A program made the translations under genes and the position numbers. From UBA4732 sp002404095 (GTDB lineage Bacteria; Planctomycetota; Planctomycetia; Gemmatales; Gemmataceae), in assembly GCA_036783645.1 (NCBI GenBank), contig DAIPWT010000020.1, forward strand, positions 1-64,000: a DNA stretch of 64,000 bases, written 5' to 3'. Below are positions 25,584 through 35,317 of the stretch, one piece after another. The notes under the pieces are model-generated. The model was not told the origin of the DNA and made no database searches. It worked only from the letters and a program-made list of their open reading frames with translations. How positions within the stretch are numbered: the first letter of the stretch is position 1; the number at the start of each line of letters is the position of its first letter.

Positions 25584-27233
25584 CTAACGCATCATCATGC
25601 TAGACTTGAGCAACTGTATTAGCGCTTGTACGCCGGCGGCCGTCACGGCGTCTCCTTCCTGTTCGACGACAATATCTGGCGTGACGCCGCGGCCTGTGTA
25701 GGGCTGGTGCTTGCCGGGTGAGAAGAGCTTGGCGACGGTAATCCGAATGCCGCCGGGCGTCTTGTCCAGCGGCGCCTTGTCCAGCGGGATTACGCCCTGA
25801 ATTGATCCCTTGCCGAACGTGGTCTGACCAACGATCAGCGTGGTGCCCTGGCGGTGTTCCTTCAGGGCGCCGGCCACCACCTCCGCGGCGCTGGCCGTGT
25901 CGCGGTCCACCAGCACCACCATCGGAACCTGCACGGGATTTCGGGCCGTTACCTTGAACGGCCGATTGTACTCATCCAGGGGGCTTTCCGAGAAAACGAT
26001 AACGCCTTCGTTGAGGAACAATTCGGCCACCTGGACGCCAGCCTTGAACGCGCCGCCCGGATTGCCGCGCAGGTCAAGGAGGAGCGCCTTCACGCCGGCC
26101 GTTTGCAGCTGGGCCAACGCCTCTTTCACGTCCTGGACGGTCGAATCCTGGAAGTGGTTAATCTGGATCATGCCGACCGTAATTGACCCCATATCGGTCG
26201 GAAGTGCCATCAGCTGCGGCTCCATGACGCTCGGCAAGTAGACCGGCCGGCGTTGCAGCCGGACGACGCGCGAAGTCATCTGGCCTACTGCCTGCACCTC
26301 GACTTCAACCATCGACCCGTCCCCGCCGCGCAGCTTCTCAGCCGAGGCTTCCGGCGAAAGGGCCTCTTCGCGGTCGATGCGCAGAATGCGGTCGTGTTCG
26401 CCGAGTCCGGCTTCCTGGGCGGGGCTTTTCGGGTAGATTCGGACGATCTCAACGCGCTGATCTTCGGAGGCGCCCAAATCGACGCCAATGCTGACGTACT
26501 TGCCCTGAAGGGCCGCCTGGACGTCGTTGTAGTAACCGGGCGTCAAAAACAGGGTGTATTCGTCGAGCGCGTTGCACGCCCCCGAGGCGAACTCCAGACC
26601 CACGGCGACGGCCAGCGCTTTCACATCCAGGTCCGCCCGCCGTGCCGCCTGGATCAGCGCCAGCACTTCCTCGCGGGCCTCGGTTCGGCTCTTCACCTTA
26701 TGCGTCGTCCACCCGTCTAATACTCTCTTGAAGCGCGCGACGGTCGCCGGCCGGGCGCCGGAAAGGTATTCCTGGATGAATACCTCCTCATCAAAGTCGT
26801 AGCGCAACTCTTGTACGCCCTGTTGAAAGAGAGTATTAATATCGGTTTTGGAGGCGTCAACGTAGGCGGCCCCTACGACCACCAGGACTTGATCGTACAC
26901 CTCAAGCGCTTCGGAAGGGGTGAGCCTGGCCAGGGCTTCCTTGTAGACGCGATCCTGGCAACGCCGGACGAGGTAGAGGCGGCGTAAGCAACGTTGATAA
27001 GCGTCGCGGACCTCCTGCTGATTGCGGTCTTTGCGAAGCGACTTGTCGTAGAAACGGCAGGCTTCGAGCCAGTCGCGCCGCTTCTCGCTGACGAGTGCTT
27101 TGTTGATTAACTCATCGGCGTGGAGAGACGGGATGGGGAGAACGCCCGTCAGGCAGGCCGCGCCGATTGACAGGAGCGTGAGCAAACGCCAGAACCGCAG
27201 GGTCGCCAGAAACAAAAGGCACCTCGCAGTCAT
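25584..27233 (-). CDS. S41-family C-terminal processing protease
   Basis: A periplasmic or secreted protease of 549 residues. A signal peptide is seen at the start. A ~210-residue N-terminal helical region precedes a PDZ domain (YVSIGVDLG, then SPAQEAGLGEHDRILRID). The S41 catalytic core follows: LLDLRGNPGG, VLVDRDTASAAEVV with the nucleophile Ser, and FGKGSIQG with the catalytic Lys. GAGG precedes the ATG at 27233. A family A hairpin follows the stop. It is a single-gene unit. Confidence 0.88.
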   Translation of the reverse strand: MTARCLLFLATLRFWRLLTLLSIGAACLTGVLPIPSLHADELINKALVSEKRRDWLEACRFYDKSLRKDRNQQEVRDAYQRCLRRLYLVRRCQDRVYKEALARLTPSEALEVYDQVLVVVGAAYVDASKTDINTLFQQGVQELRYDFDEEVFIQEYLSGARPATVARFKRVLDGWTTHKVKSRTEAREEVLALIQAARRADLDVKALAVAVGLEFASGACNALDEYTLFLTPGYYNDVQAALQGKYVSIGVDLGASEDQRVEIVRIYPKSPAQEAGLGEHDRILRIDREEALSPEASAEKLRGGDGSMVEVEVQAVGQMTSRVVRLQRRPVYLPSVMEPQLMALPTDMGSITVGMIQINHFQDSTVQDVKEALAQLQTAGVKALLLDLRGNPGGAFKAGVQVAELFLNEGVIVFSESPLDEYNRPFKVTARNPVQVPMVVLVDRDTASAAEVVAGALKEHRQGTTLIVGQTTFGKGSIQGVIPLDKAPLDKTPGGIRITVAKLFSPGKHQPYTGRGVTPDIVVEQEGDAVTAAGVQALIQLLKSSMMMR

Positions 27234-27637
27234 TTCGATCCTCGCCGCGATGAGGAGCCGGGTGCGCTCCGAAAAACGCAGACTGGACCTTGAGTATAAA
27301 GAACCATCTCCGCCGGGTCAACAATGTGCGCGTAATTGTTACAAAGTTCGTGGGGGCGGCTGCCGCTTTGGCACTACAGCGTAGCAGAGCGTCTGAGCTT
27401 TCTTGGTCGTTTTCGCCGCGACAGGCCGGCGGCGGCGTTGCGGTATTGAAGCTAATTTAGGAGGTCGAATAGGCGCTCCATTGTGCCGTAGAGCTTAGAG
27501 AGAGAACGGCGCCTCGGCCGGCGCGAGGCGCGCGGCGACACGACGGCAGAAGCCCCGGCTTCACGGGCGAACGTAAACGGCGCGAGTCGCCTATAATGCA
27601 GGGGACAGGGTCACGGAGTTGCGCGCCGGGAGTGATT
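27234..27637. other. 404-bp intergenic region with no feature seen
   Basis: This lies between the divergent S41 and DUF1499 genes. No gene, RNA, repeat or clear operator was recognised; it presumably holds both promoters. Confidence 0.6.
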
Positions 27638-28120
27638 ATGTGGTGGAAGATACTCCTTATTGTCCTTATTCTGATTCTCATTGGATGGCCGGCCACGATG
27701 GCGATCCTGAGCGCGACCTCCCGCCAGCCGGAAAATCTCGGCGTGCATGAAGGTAGGTTGGCGCCTTGCCCTAACACTCCCAACTGCGTCTCATCGCAGG
27801 CGGGCGACGACGCGCACCGGATGGCGTCCATCCCATTTGACGGAGACGCGGATGAGGCGATGGCCCGGCTCAAGGCCGTACTCGCCACCCAACCGCGCAC
27901 CACTATCATCCGCGCCGACGGCGATTACCTTCATGCCGAGTGCGCGAGCCTGCTGTTTCGCTTCGTGGACGACGTGGAATTTTGGGTAGACCGCGTGGCA
28001 AAGGTGATCCACTTCCGGTCGGCGTCGCGGGCCGGCCGGTCGGACCTCGGCGTCAACCGAAAGCGGATGGAGGAGATCCGAAAAGCCTTTGATTCACTTC
28101 CCCTCGCGCGCCCAGGATGA
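27638..28120 (+). CDS. DUF1499 membrane protein
   Basis: A 160-residue protein with one N-terminal membrane helix (MWWKILLIVLILILIGWPAT), then the DUF1499 domain, marked by CPNTPNCVSSQA and the later AECASLLFRFVDDVEFWVD. The family has no known function. The start at 27638 has GGGAG upstream. Its 3' end overlaps the end of the rhamnosidase gene on the other strand (28094-28120). Confidence 0.85.
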   Translation: MWWKILLIVLILILIGWPATMAILSATSRQPENLGVHEGRLAPCPNTPNCVSSQAGDDAHRMASIPFDGDADEAMARLKAVLATQPRTTIIRADGDYLHAECASLLFRFVDDVEFWVDRVAKVIHFRSASRAGRSDLGVNRKRMEEIRKAFDSLPLARPG

Positions 28121-31100
28121 CGAAGCGAACGAGTATTTCCCCGATCCAATCTCATAGACGGCGGCGTTTCCTTCCATGCGCAGGAACTTTACGCCTTCGG
28201 CCCCGCGCACGGCTTTGGCCTCCTTCGCCGGCACGAAGACCGTCGCCGTCGTGTTCGGAGGAATGGTCACGGCCCAATGAAAAGTGGCGCCCTCGACCTT
28301 CCAATCGCTGACGATATCGCCGTACATCGAGCGGTGCGAACAGCGCACGAAGGTGAGATCGCCGACCGGCCGTGGGTGCAAGACAATGTGCTTGAATCCC
28401 GGATGCTCTGGGTCGTAATTGATGCCGCCCAGCGTCTGGTACAGCCACGCCTCCAGATTGCCCGAGAGAATCTTCTGGCTCTCGCCGTTCATACCGCCGT
28501 CCTGTACGTCGGTGTCCCAGCGCTCCCAAACCGTCGTCGCGCCCTTGGAAACCATGTAGCCCCAACTCGGTTTCGTCGTTTGCGCGGCGACGGCGTAGGC
28601 CACATCGGGCCGGCCGGCGTCGGTCAACACTTTCATAAACCATTGCATCCCGACCAAGCCCACCGACGCATGACCCTTGTGGCGGACCAAAATCTCATCG
28701 ACCAAGTGAGCGACGACGGCGGCCTTGTGGTCCTCCGGCACCAGGCCGAACGCCAACGGGAACACATACGACGCCTGCGTTTCGCTCTCGTACTTGTCTG
28801 TCTTCGGGTTGAAAAAGCGCTTATTAAACCCTTCTTTGACTTTTTCCGCCAGCGCATCAAAAGTTTTCGCGTCCTCCGTCTTGCCGAGCAGCCGGGCGGC
28901 GTGGGCGACAATGCGACAATTGTGATAGTAATAGGCGGTTGAGATCAGCGGCCGCGAGGTGGTTCGCTTGTCGTCGGAATCTTTGAGCCATGACGAATCG
29001 ACCCAATCGCCGTAATTACAGTAGTCGATTGTGTAATCCGGCTTCTGATAGGTCTTTTCGTGAAAGAGCGTAAAGCGCTTCATGCACTCGTAATTGTCCG
29101 ATAAGATGCGCTCGTCGCCGTAGAAGTCGTGATACCAGTCGGGAATGATGGTGACGACGCTCGGCCAAACAATATCCTTGCTATTAAAGGTCCAGTAAGG
29201 CGGCAATATCTCCTGAAGGCTGCCGTCCTTCGCTTGGTGGACGCGGTAATTGTGCAGAAAATGATCGTAGAAGCGGGCGACGTTAAAGGCGTAGCCCTCA
29301 CTCTCGGAGGTCTTGGCCGGGTGGCCCGACCACGGCATACGCTCATCGCGGTCGGGTTCCATCGGCACGCTACGATTCTGCATGCGCGTGCCCCAGCGGG
29401 CGTTGCTGTAAATCTTGTTGATGAGGTCGTTCGAGCAGACAAACTGGCCGACCGACTCGAAGTCGGTGTGTACTACGAGACCCTCGAAGTTCTCGGCTGT
29501 CGGCTTGCCCGGAAAGCCCTCGACCTGAACGAACCGTGTGGCGTTGCCGGTGAAGCGCGGGTTCCAGACTTCTTCGCCGCCGCCTTTGAGCGTGTAAGTG
29601 TCGGAGTTGCGTGCGCTGCGGTCGTTGGCGCCGTTGACCAAGCCGTCGTGGTTGACGTTAAACGTCGTGTGCATCGAAACGCGCGTTCCGGCCGGCCCGT
29701 GTACCTTCAGCCGAGGTACACCGTAAAACGCTTGGCCGAAGTCCACGACGAAAACGCCGGGACGCGGGTTCGTTACGGCGACCGGCTTTAAGACCTCCGT
29801 GACGCGGATGGGTTCAATCATCTGCGCTTCCAGGGCGCCGCCCGGCGCCTGCACCATCTGGACCGGCCGCCACTTGGAATCGTCGAAACCCGGCTGCGAC
29901 CAACCGGGCATTTCCTTACGTGCGTCGTACTCTTCGCCATCGTACTCGTTGTTCGCCCGGACGGGGCCGTCCGTCGTCTGCTTCCAGTTTTTGTCGCTCA
30001 ACACCGTCTCGACGGAACCATCGGCGTACTCCAGGCGCAGCTGAAAGAGCAATTTCGGGTAGCCATAGGTGTTTGTAGGCACGGGGTACTTGACGCGCGG
30101 CGCGAAGAAGCGGCCGTTGGCCAGCACTACGCCGACGGCGTTGGCGCCGCGACGCAGTTCGGGCGTTACATCGAAGGTGACATATAGATCGCGGCGGTCG
30201 TAGCCGGTGAGGGCCGGATTCATTAGCTGGTCGCCGATGAGCCGGCCGTTGACGTAGAGGTCGAAGAAGCCGAGACCACAGACGGAGGCGGTCGCATGTT
30301 TGACCGGCTTTTCGGCCGCAAACTCGCGGCGAAGCATCCGCGCGGGCAAACGGCGATGCTCCGTGGCGCCCACTTCGCCCCAAGGCGCCATTCCGTAGGC
30401 GCCTAACGCCTTTGCGGCCGGCCATGCGGCGTCGTCGAATCCGGCCGTTTCCCAGGCCGCAACCGCTTTGTCGGAAGCGCGCCATTTTTCGTCCGTTGAC
30501 ACCATTAACGGATCGCCTTTGTCGAACTCTATGCGCAACGCGGCGATCAACCCCGCCGGGTTGTGTTCGGCCGTCACGGTAGGAGAGGCAGTGTTCACGC
30601 CAACGACGGCAATAACGTTCTTCCCCGGTCGCAACAGGTTCGCCGCGTCGATTTCGGTTGGCAGACTCCAATTGTTGCCGGCGCCGGCTTTCCTACCATT
30701 GACATACAAGGTGAACTCATTGTCCGCCGCGATGGTGCAGACGGCCCGAACGATCCGCCGATCTCCCGGCAACGCTACCGTACTACGGAAATAGCGCGTG
30801 GCGATGGGTGCGCCGACGGCGGGATTGCCTTCCGGGAACCAGACCCACTGAGCGGACTTGAGCGCGGAGAGTTCGTTTTCGCCGTCGAGGCCGATCCATT
30901 CGGCTTTCCAGTCCGCGGGATGGAGCAGACCCATCGTCCAAAGCGCCGGCTTGCTCCACGCTGAGGGCTGGCCCGCTTCGTCCCAGACGCGTACTTTCCA
31001 ATGGCAGCGCTTATGGGACTTCAAAGCCGCGCCGCCATATTCGACGTGGATCGACCGATCCGATTCCACCTTTCCCGAATCCCACAAGTCGCCTTTATCG

Positions 31101-31321
31101 GTGGCAAGCGTCTCATCGTCGCCGGCCACGAGAATTTGATAGGCGCTCTGCGCCAGGCCGCGCGCCGCCGCGTTCGTCGGTCGGAGTTTCCAGCTGAGGC
31201 GCGGTTTTATTACGTCGATACCGAGAGGATCACTGAGGTATTCGCAACGTAGATCGTCCGGCGCCATGCCCGCCGACGGCAGGGCGGTCGCCAAGAGGAG
31301 GATGAGGCATTGTGTACACAT
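28094..31321 (-). CDS. GH78 alpha-L-rhamnosidase-like protein
   Basis: A 1075-residue exported glycosidase predicted to remove terminal alpha-L-rhamnose. The N-terminus looks like a signal peptide. The order matches GH78: an N-terminal beta domain (LRCEYLSDPLGIDVIKPRLS), lectin-like strands, a concanavalin-like domain and the (alpha/alpha)6 barrel with DRDERMPWSGHP, where catalytic acids are expected, then the WERWDT motif and a C-terminal beta-sandwich. GGGAG precedes the ATG. A perfect hairpin follows its start, before the DUF1501 gene. The exact substrate is not shown by the sequence. Confidence 0.88.
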   Translation of the reverse strand: MCTQCLILLLATALPSAGMAPDDLRCEYLSDPLGIDVIKPRLSWKLRPTNAAARGLAQSAYQILVAGDDETLATDKGDLWDSGKVESDRSIHVEYGGAALKSHKRCHWKVRVWDEAGQPSAWSKPALWTMGLLHPADWKAEWIGLDGENELSALKSAQWVWFPEGNPAVGAPIATRYFRSTVALPGDRRIVRAVCTIAADNEFTLYVNGRKAGAGNNWSLPTEIDAANLLRPGKNVIAVVGVNTASPTVTAEHNPAGLIAALRIEFDKGDPLMVSTDEKWRASDKAVAAWETAGFDDAAWPAAKALGAYGMAPWGEVGATEHRRLPARMLRREFAAEKPVKHATASVCGLGFFDLYVNGRLIGDQLMNPALTGYDRRDLYVTFDVTPELRRGANAVGVVLANGRFFAPRVKYPVPTNTYGYPKLLFQLRLEYADGSVETVLSDKNWKQTTDGPVRANNEYDGEEYDARKEMPGWSQPGFDDSKWRPVQMVQAPGGALEAQMIEPIRVTEVLKPVAVTNPRPGVFVVDFGQAFYGVPRLKVHGPAGTRVSMHTTFNVNHDGLVNGANDRSARNSDTYTLKGGGEEVWNPRFTGNATRFVQVEGFPGKPTAENFEGLVVHTDFESVGQFVCSNDLINKIYSNARWGTRMQNRSVPMEPDRDERMPWSGHPAKTSESEGYAFNVARFYDHFLHNYRVHQAKDGSLQEILPPYWTFNSKDIVWPSVVTIIPDWYHDFYGDERILSDNYECMKRFTLFHEKTYQKPDYTIDYCNYGDWVDSSWLKDSDDKRTTSRPLISTAYYYHNCRIVAHAARLLGKTEDAKTFDALAEKVKEGFNKRFFNPKTDKYESETQASYVFPLAFGLVPEDHKAAVVAHLVDEILVRHKGHASVGLVGMQWFMKVLTDAGRPDVAYAVAAQTTKPSWGYMVSKGATTVWERWDTDVQDGGMNGESQKILSGNLEAWLYQTLGGINYDPEHPGFKHIVLHPRPVGDLTFVRCSHRSMYGDIVSDWKVEGATFHWAVTIPPNTTATVFVPAKEAKAVRGAEGVKFLRMEGNAAVYEIGSGKYSFASSSWAREGK

Positions 31322-31355
31322 GGGGGGGTCTCCCGAGAATGGCGTTCAAGAATGC

Positions 31356-31433
31356 AAGATCTCACGCAAAGGCGCAAAGGCGCAAAGAGGTATTCGGTCT
31401 TCTTTGCGCCTTTGCGCCTTTGCGTGAGATCTT
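31356..31433. repeat. perfect 33-bp inverted repeat with 10-bp internal repeats (family H)
   Basis: Arms 31356-31388 and 31401-31433 pair perfectly around a 12-nt loop. Each arm holds tandem GGCGCAAA-type units. It lies between the DUF1501 stop (31438) and the GH78 start (31321) and could act as a strong terminator or 3' stem. Confidence 0.8.
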
Positions 31434-31437
31434 TGTC

Positions 31438-32886
31438 TTAGGCGAGGATTTCCTTGACCACCTTGCCGTGTACGTCGGTCAGCCGGTAGTCGCGGCCCTG
31501 CGACCGGTACGTCAACTTTTCATGGTCCATGCCCATCAGGTGCAGCAGCGTCGCCTGAAGGTCGTGGACATGGACGCCGTTCTCGGCGACATAGTAACCC
31601 AGTTCGTCAGTCGTGCCATGCGTGACGCCCGCTTTGGCGCCGCCGCCGGCCATCCAGATCGTGAAAGTGTGTTGATGGTGGTCGCGGCCCAGCCACTTCG
31701 AGCCGTTGCGCTCCTCATTCATTGGGGTCCGGCCGAATTCGCCGCCCCAGACGACGAGCGTGTGATCGAGCAGGCCGCGCCGTTTTAAGTCCTTGATAAG
31801 CGCGGCTACAGGCTGGTCCGTCTCTTTGCAGCGATCCACCATGCCGTAGCGCAAGTCGCCGGCCTTCGACTCGCCGTGGTTGTCCCAACCCCAATGATAC
31901 AGCTGCACGAAGCGCACGCCGCTTTCCACCAGCCGGCGGGCGAGGAGGCAGTTGTTGGCGAACGCCTTTTGCCCCGGCTTGACGCCGTACATTTCGTGGG
32001 TCTCTTTTGTCTCCTTTGAAATGTCCATCACTTCGGGTACGCTGGTCTGCATCCGGTAAGCCAACTCGTATTGCGCGATGCGCGTCAGGACTTCGGGGTC
32101 GCCAATGGCGTCGGACTGGAGCTGGTTGAGCGCCTGAAGCGTATCCAATGACTGTCGCCGGCCGGCCGCATCCATGCCGTCAGGATTGGACAAAAATAGC
32201 ACCGGATCGCCCTGCGACCGCAGCTGAATACCTTGATGGATCGTCGGCAAGAAAGCGCTGCCCCACAGCGACGCGCCGCCGTCTGGCGCGGCCGTGCCGG
32301 ATACTAATACGCAGAAACTCGGCAGATTGTGGTTCTCGGTGCCGAGGCCGTAGGACAGCCATGATCCCATGCCTGGCCGGCCGAGACGCGCCGAACCAGT
32401 GTGGACGAAGAGCTGGGCCGGCGCGTGATTGAATTGCTCGGTGTACATCGAACGGACGATGCACAACTCGTCGGCCACGGTCTGCAGGTGGGGTAGAACT
32501 TCGGATATTTCCTGTCCGGATGTCCCATATTTGGCGAACTTATGTGGAGTGCCGAGCAGCTTAGGATGGCCCTTGATGAAGGCGAATTGTTGCCCTTTGA
32601 GATACGAGTCGGGGCAAGGTTGACCGCTGAGTTCCTGGAGCTTGGGCTTGTAGTCGAAAAGGTCGAGCGTGGACGGGGCGCCCGCCATGTGAAGGTAGAT
32701 GATGCTCTTGGCCTTGGCCGCGAAATGAGGCTTTTTCGGCGCCAAGGGATCGTCGGCGGCAGCCGGAGCGGCGAATAGGCGCTCGTTCAACAGCGACGCC
32801 AATCCCATCGAACCCACGCCGACGCCGCAGTCGCGGAAGAACTGACGGCGCGTGCGGTATTTCAACAATTCTTCGTGCAGGTTCAT
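31438..32886 (-). CDS. DUF1501 family protein with Tat-like signal
   Basis: A 482-residue protein with an RTRRQFFRDCGVG start like a twin-arginine signal, then the DUF1501 fold: KSIIYLHMAGAPSTLDLFDYKP, and later LYHWGWDNHGES and GRTPMNEERNGSKWLGRDHH. The family belongs to the alkaline-phosphatase/sulfatase fold and is very common in planctomycetes, usually next to a cytochrome gene; here that partner is absent. The ATG at 32886 has GAGGAG upstream. Its activity is unknown. Confidence 0.9.
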   Translation of the reverse strand: MNLHEELLKYRTRRQFFRDCGVGVGSMGLASLLNERLFAAPAAADDPLAPKKPHFAAKAKSIIYLHMAGAPSTLDLFDYKPKLQELSGQPCPDSYLKGQQFAFIKGHPKLLGTPHKFAKYGTSGQEISEVLPHLQTVADELCIVRSMYTEQFNHAPAQLFVHTGSARLGRPGMGSWLSYGLGTENHNLPSFCVLVSGTAAPDGGASLWGSAFLPTIHQGIQLRSQGDPVLFLSNPDGMDAAGRRQSLDTLQALNQLQSDAIGDPEVLTRIAQYELAYRMQTSVPEVMDISKETKETHEMYGVKPGQKAFANNCLLARRLVESGVRFVQLYHWGWDNHGESKAGDLRYGMVDRCKETDQPVAALIKDLKRRGLLDHTLVVWGGEFGRTPMNEERNGSKWLGRDHHQHTFTIWMAGGGAKAGVTHGTTDELGYYVAENGVHVHDLQATLLHLMGMDHEKLTYRSQGRDYRLTDVHGKVVKEILA

Positions 32887-32966
32887 GGCAGGCTCCTCGG
32901 TCGGCGACATCTCTTACGATAACCGCCGCCAAGACGATCCGCAACCGTAGGAGCGTCTGCCTGGAG

Positions 32967-33923
32967 TTACTTTTCGTCGGAAGGAAACTGGTTCTGAAGT
33001 TCGCGGAGTTTGGCCATGCGCCGACCGAGGGCGGACTGCATGTCGCGCATGTGCTGGGCCGCGGCCTCAAATTTCTTCGCGCACTCCTCGAAGTCGCCTC
33101 CACCGCCGCCACCGGCGTACAGCAGGCAATTGGACAATTCCTTGATGGACGGCTCCACTTCCTTTTCGAGGATCTGCTGAACCAGCCGGCTGGCGTCCAT
33201 CGAGTCGATGGTCCCCTGGTGAAGGTTCGTCAGCAGCGTCGCGTGGACCGTCGGGTCCACCGCCTGATCGAGAACACCGCTGCCACTCTTGACGATCCGG
33301 CCGCTTGACCCAAGGTTCGTGCTCGAAGACGCCGACCCCTTGTTTTCCCCCAAAAATCCTTCGTCCTTAGCCGCTCGCAATCCGTCCTGTGCTTTTTCCC
33401 AACCGGGCCGCAGCTTCAACGCCTCCTCGTAGTGGTTTTGCGCCTGCCGGAATTGCTCTTTTTCGAATAGCAAATTTCCCAGATTCAGGTGCGCGTCCGC
33501 CATGCGAGGATTAAGACGCAGAGCCTCCCGGTAGGACTGAATGGCCAGGTCCGTCTGGCCCTTACGGCGATAGACCAGGCCGAGATTGTAATATCCCTCG
33601 ACGCGCTTGCCGTCGAGTTGAATGCTGCGCCGCAGCGCGACAATCGCATCGTCGAGTTGGTCGAGCAGGTTGAGGACCGCGCCGAGATTGACGAACGCAC
33701 CGACGCGCTGGGGGTCCAGCCGCGTCACTTCCTTGAAATGGTGGGCCGCGCTGGTTAATTCGCGCAGCTGGAAGTAGACGGTCGCCAAACCATAATGGAC
33801 ATCCGGCATGTCCGATTTAAGGCCCAACGCTTGGAGGTACATCATTTTGGCGGTGGGCCAATCGCGCTCTTCGATGGCTAATCGCGCCTTCTGAAACAGA
33901 CCATCAATCGTGGCCGCGCTCAT
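32967..33923 (-). CDS. TPR-repeat protein
   Basis: A 318-residue soluble protein. Residues ~5-190 hold tandem TPR motifs (for example the PDVHYGLATVYFQL, RVEGYYNLGLVYRRKGQTDLA and PRMADAHLNLGNLLFEKEQF units). The C-terminal ~110 residues look helical with a likely coiled coil and no known fold. TPRs build protein-binding scaffolds; the partner is unknown. The ATG at 33923 has GAGGGAG five to seven bases upstream. Confidence 0.8.
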   Translation of the reverse strand: MSAATIDGLFQKARLAIEERDWPTAKMMYLQALGLKSDMPDVHYGLATVYFQLRELTSAAHHFKEVTRLDPQRVGAFVNLGAVLNLLDQLDDAIVALRRSIQLDGKRVEGYYNLGLVYRRKGQTDLAIQSYREALRLNPRMADAHLNLGNLLFEKEQFRQAQNHYEEALKLRPGWEKAQDGLRAAKDEGFLGENKGSASSSTNLGSSGRIVKSGSGVLDQAVDPTVHATLLTNLHQGTIDSMDASRLVQQILEKEVEPSIKELSNCLLYAGGGGGGDFEECAKKFEAAAQHMRDMQSALGRRMAKLRELQNQFPSDEK

Positions 33924-34062
33924 GGGGCTCCCTCGTCCGCAACGGGAGCGAATGCAAGCGATGGCTTGCCTCCGCTGACTTACCTCGGCATTATAAGTGA
34001 ACGCGCGTTTGCTCTCAACGGGAAAAGTCGTCTGCGAAATCGGCGATCCATTAAGTACAAGG

Positions 34063-34119
34063 TCGCTCGCGGTGCGAGCTACCCACACGAATGTCACTCG
34101 CGGAGCGAGTGACCCACAC
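34063..34119. repeat. two tandem 26-bp hairpin units upstream of rsgA
   Basis: Units 34063-34088 and 34094-34119 share the pattern TCRCTCGCGG...CGAG...ACCCACAC; each has a short inverted stem. They lie between the TPR and rsgA promoters in an otherwise empty 215-base gap. Confidence 0.7.
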
Positions 34120-34138
34120 TAAAGACAGCCGGTGGCGC

Positions 34139-35308
34139 ATGGCGAAGAAGAAAAAAGTGCGCGTCGATATGCGGAAGAACCGTTCCAAGCCGCCGCGCCC
34201 TCAGCAATGGACGCGCGGCTACCAGGAACACGGCTTCGCCGAAGACGCCACGGTCCAAGACGAACGCATTCGCGCCAAGGGCGACCTATCGCGGCGCCGT
34301 ACCATCATTCAGGACGAGGCGCCAGCGGAAGCCTCGTCCATGCCGTCCGTGGACGAAACGGCAGCTCGGCCCGGCCGTGTGTTGCGCGTGCATGGCCTAT
34401 ACAGCGTGGTCGAGACGGAGGACGGCCGGCAATTCCGCTGCGTCGTGCGGCGCGTGCTGCGCACGTTGGCCACCGACGAGCGCAACATCGTCACGACCGG
34501 CGACCGCGTGTGGTTCCTGCCGGCGGGGCCGGCGGTCAAGGCGGCGGCCGTCGAAGGCGGAACGGACGCGGCGACCGTGGAGGGCGTCATCGAGCGCGTT
34601 GAGCCGCGGCACGGCATTCTGACCCGGGCTTCGCGCGGGCGGGAACACGTTCAGGTTGCCAACGTCGATCAAGTTGTATTCGTGTTGTCGCTGGTCGAGC
34701 CGGACCTGAAGCCTCACCTGATCGACCGTTACCTCGCCAGCGCCGAGCAGGGCGGCATTCGGCCGATCCTTTGTTTGAACAAGGCTGACCTTGTTGATCC
34801 GGTGGATTATCAACCATTGATCGGAATGTACAGTCAGCTGGGTGTGCCAACGTTCCTAACCAGCGCGTCGGCGGGGACCGGCGTTACACGGCTGCGCGAA
34901 AGGCTGCGCGAGAGCGAAACGGTGTTCACCGGACAGAGCGGCGTGGGCAAATCCTCGTTGCTCAACGTCATTCAGCCGGAATTGGGGCTGCGCGTGCGCG
35001 AAGTGAGCAGCGTCAATCAGAAGGGCAAGCACACGACGACGACGGCCGAACTGATCCGTTTGGACTTCGGCGGGTGGGTGGTGGACACGCCGGGTGTGCG
35101 GCAGTTCGGCTTGTGGGACGTGATACCGGAGGAAGTAGAGGGCTTTTTTGCGGAATTCCGGCCGTTCGTCGCGCTGTGCGCTTTCCCCGACTGTACCCAT
35201 ACCCATGAAGACCGTTGCGCCGTCAAGCGCGCCGTGATGCGGCGCTGGATAACCGAGTCGAGATATACCAGTTATCTTGGATTATTCGCGGGGGAAACCG
35301 CTTCCTGA
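34139..35308 (+). CDS. rsgA: RsgA-type ribosome-associated GTPase
   Basis: A circularly permuted GTPase that helps mature the 30S subunit. In 389 residues it shows the permuted order G4 (NKAD), G1 (GQSGVGKSS) and G3 (DTPGVRQF), after an OB-fold. The C-terminal zinc finger is present: FPDCTHTHEDRC with Cys and His ligands. A basic ~85-residue N-terminal extension (MAKKKKVRVDMRKNRS) comes before the OB-fold, beyond that of the typical E. coli enzyme. The ATG at 34139 was chosen because the Lys-rich start is common in planctomycete homologues. Confidence 0.92.
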   Translation: MAKKKKVRVDMRKNRSKPPRPQQWTRGYQEHGFAEDATVQDERIRAKGDLSRRRTIIQDEAPAEASSMPSVDETAARPGRVLRVHGLYSVVETEDGRQFRCVVRRVLRTLATDERNIVTTGDRVWFLPAGPAVKAAAVEGGTDAATVEGVIERVEPRHGILTRASRGREHVQVANVDQVVFVLSLVEPDLKPHLIDRYLASAEQGGIRPILCLNKADLVDPVDYQPLIGMYSQLGVPTFLTSASAGTGVTRLRERLRESETVFTGQSGVGKSSLLNVIQPELGLRVREVSSVNQKGKHTTTTAELIRLDFGGWVVDTPGVRQFGLWDVIPEEVEGFFAEFRPFVALCAFPDCTHTHEDRCAVKRAVMRRWITESRYTSYLGLFAGETAS

Positions 35309-35317
35309 TCGTCTGCA

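Noticed and set aside
34061..34120. A CRISPR array upstream of rsgA.
   Set aside because: There are only two units, each palindromic, with a 5-base gap; no spacers or cas genes.
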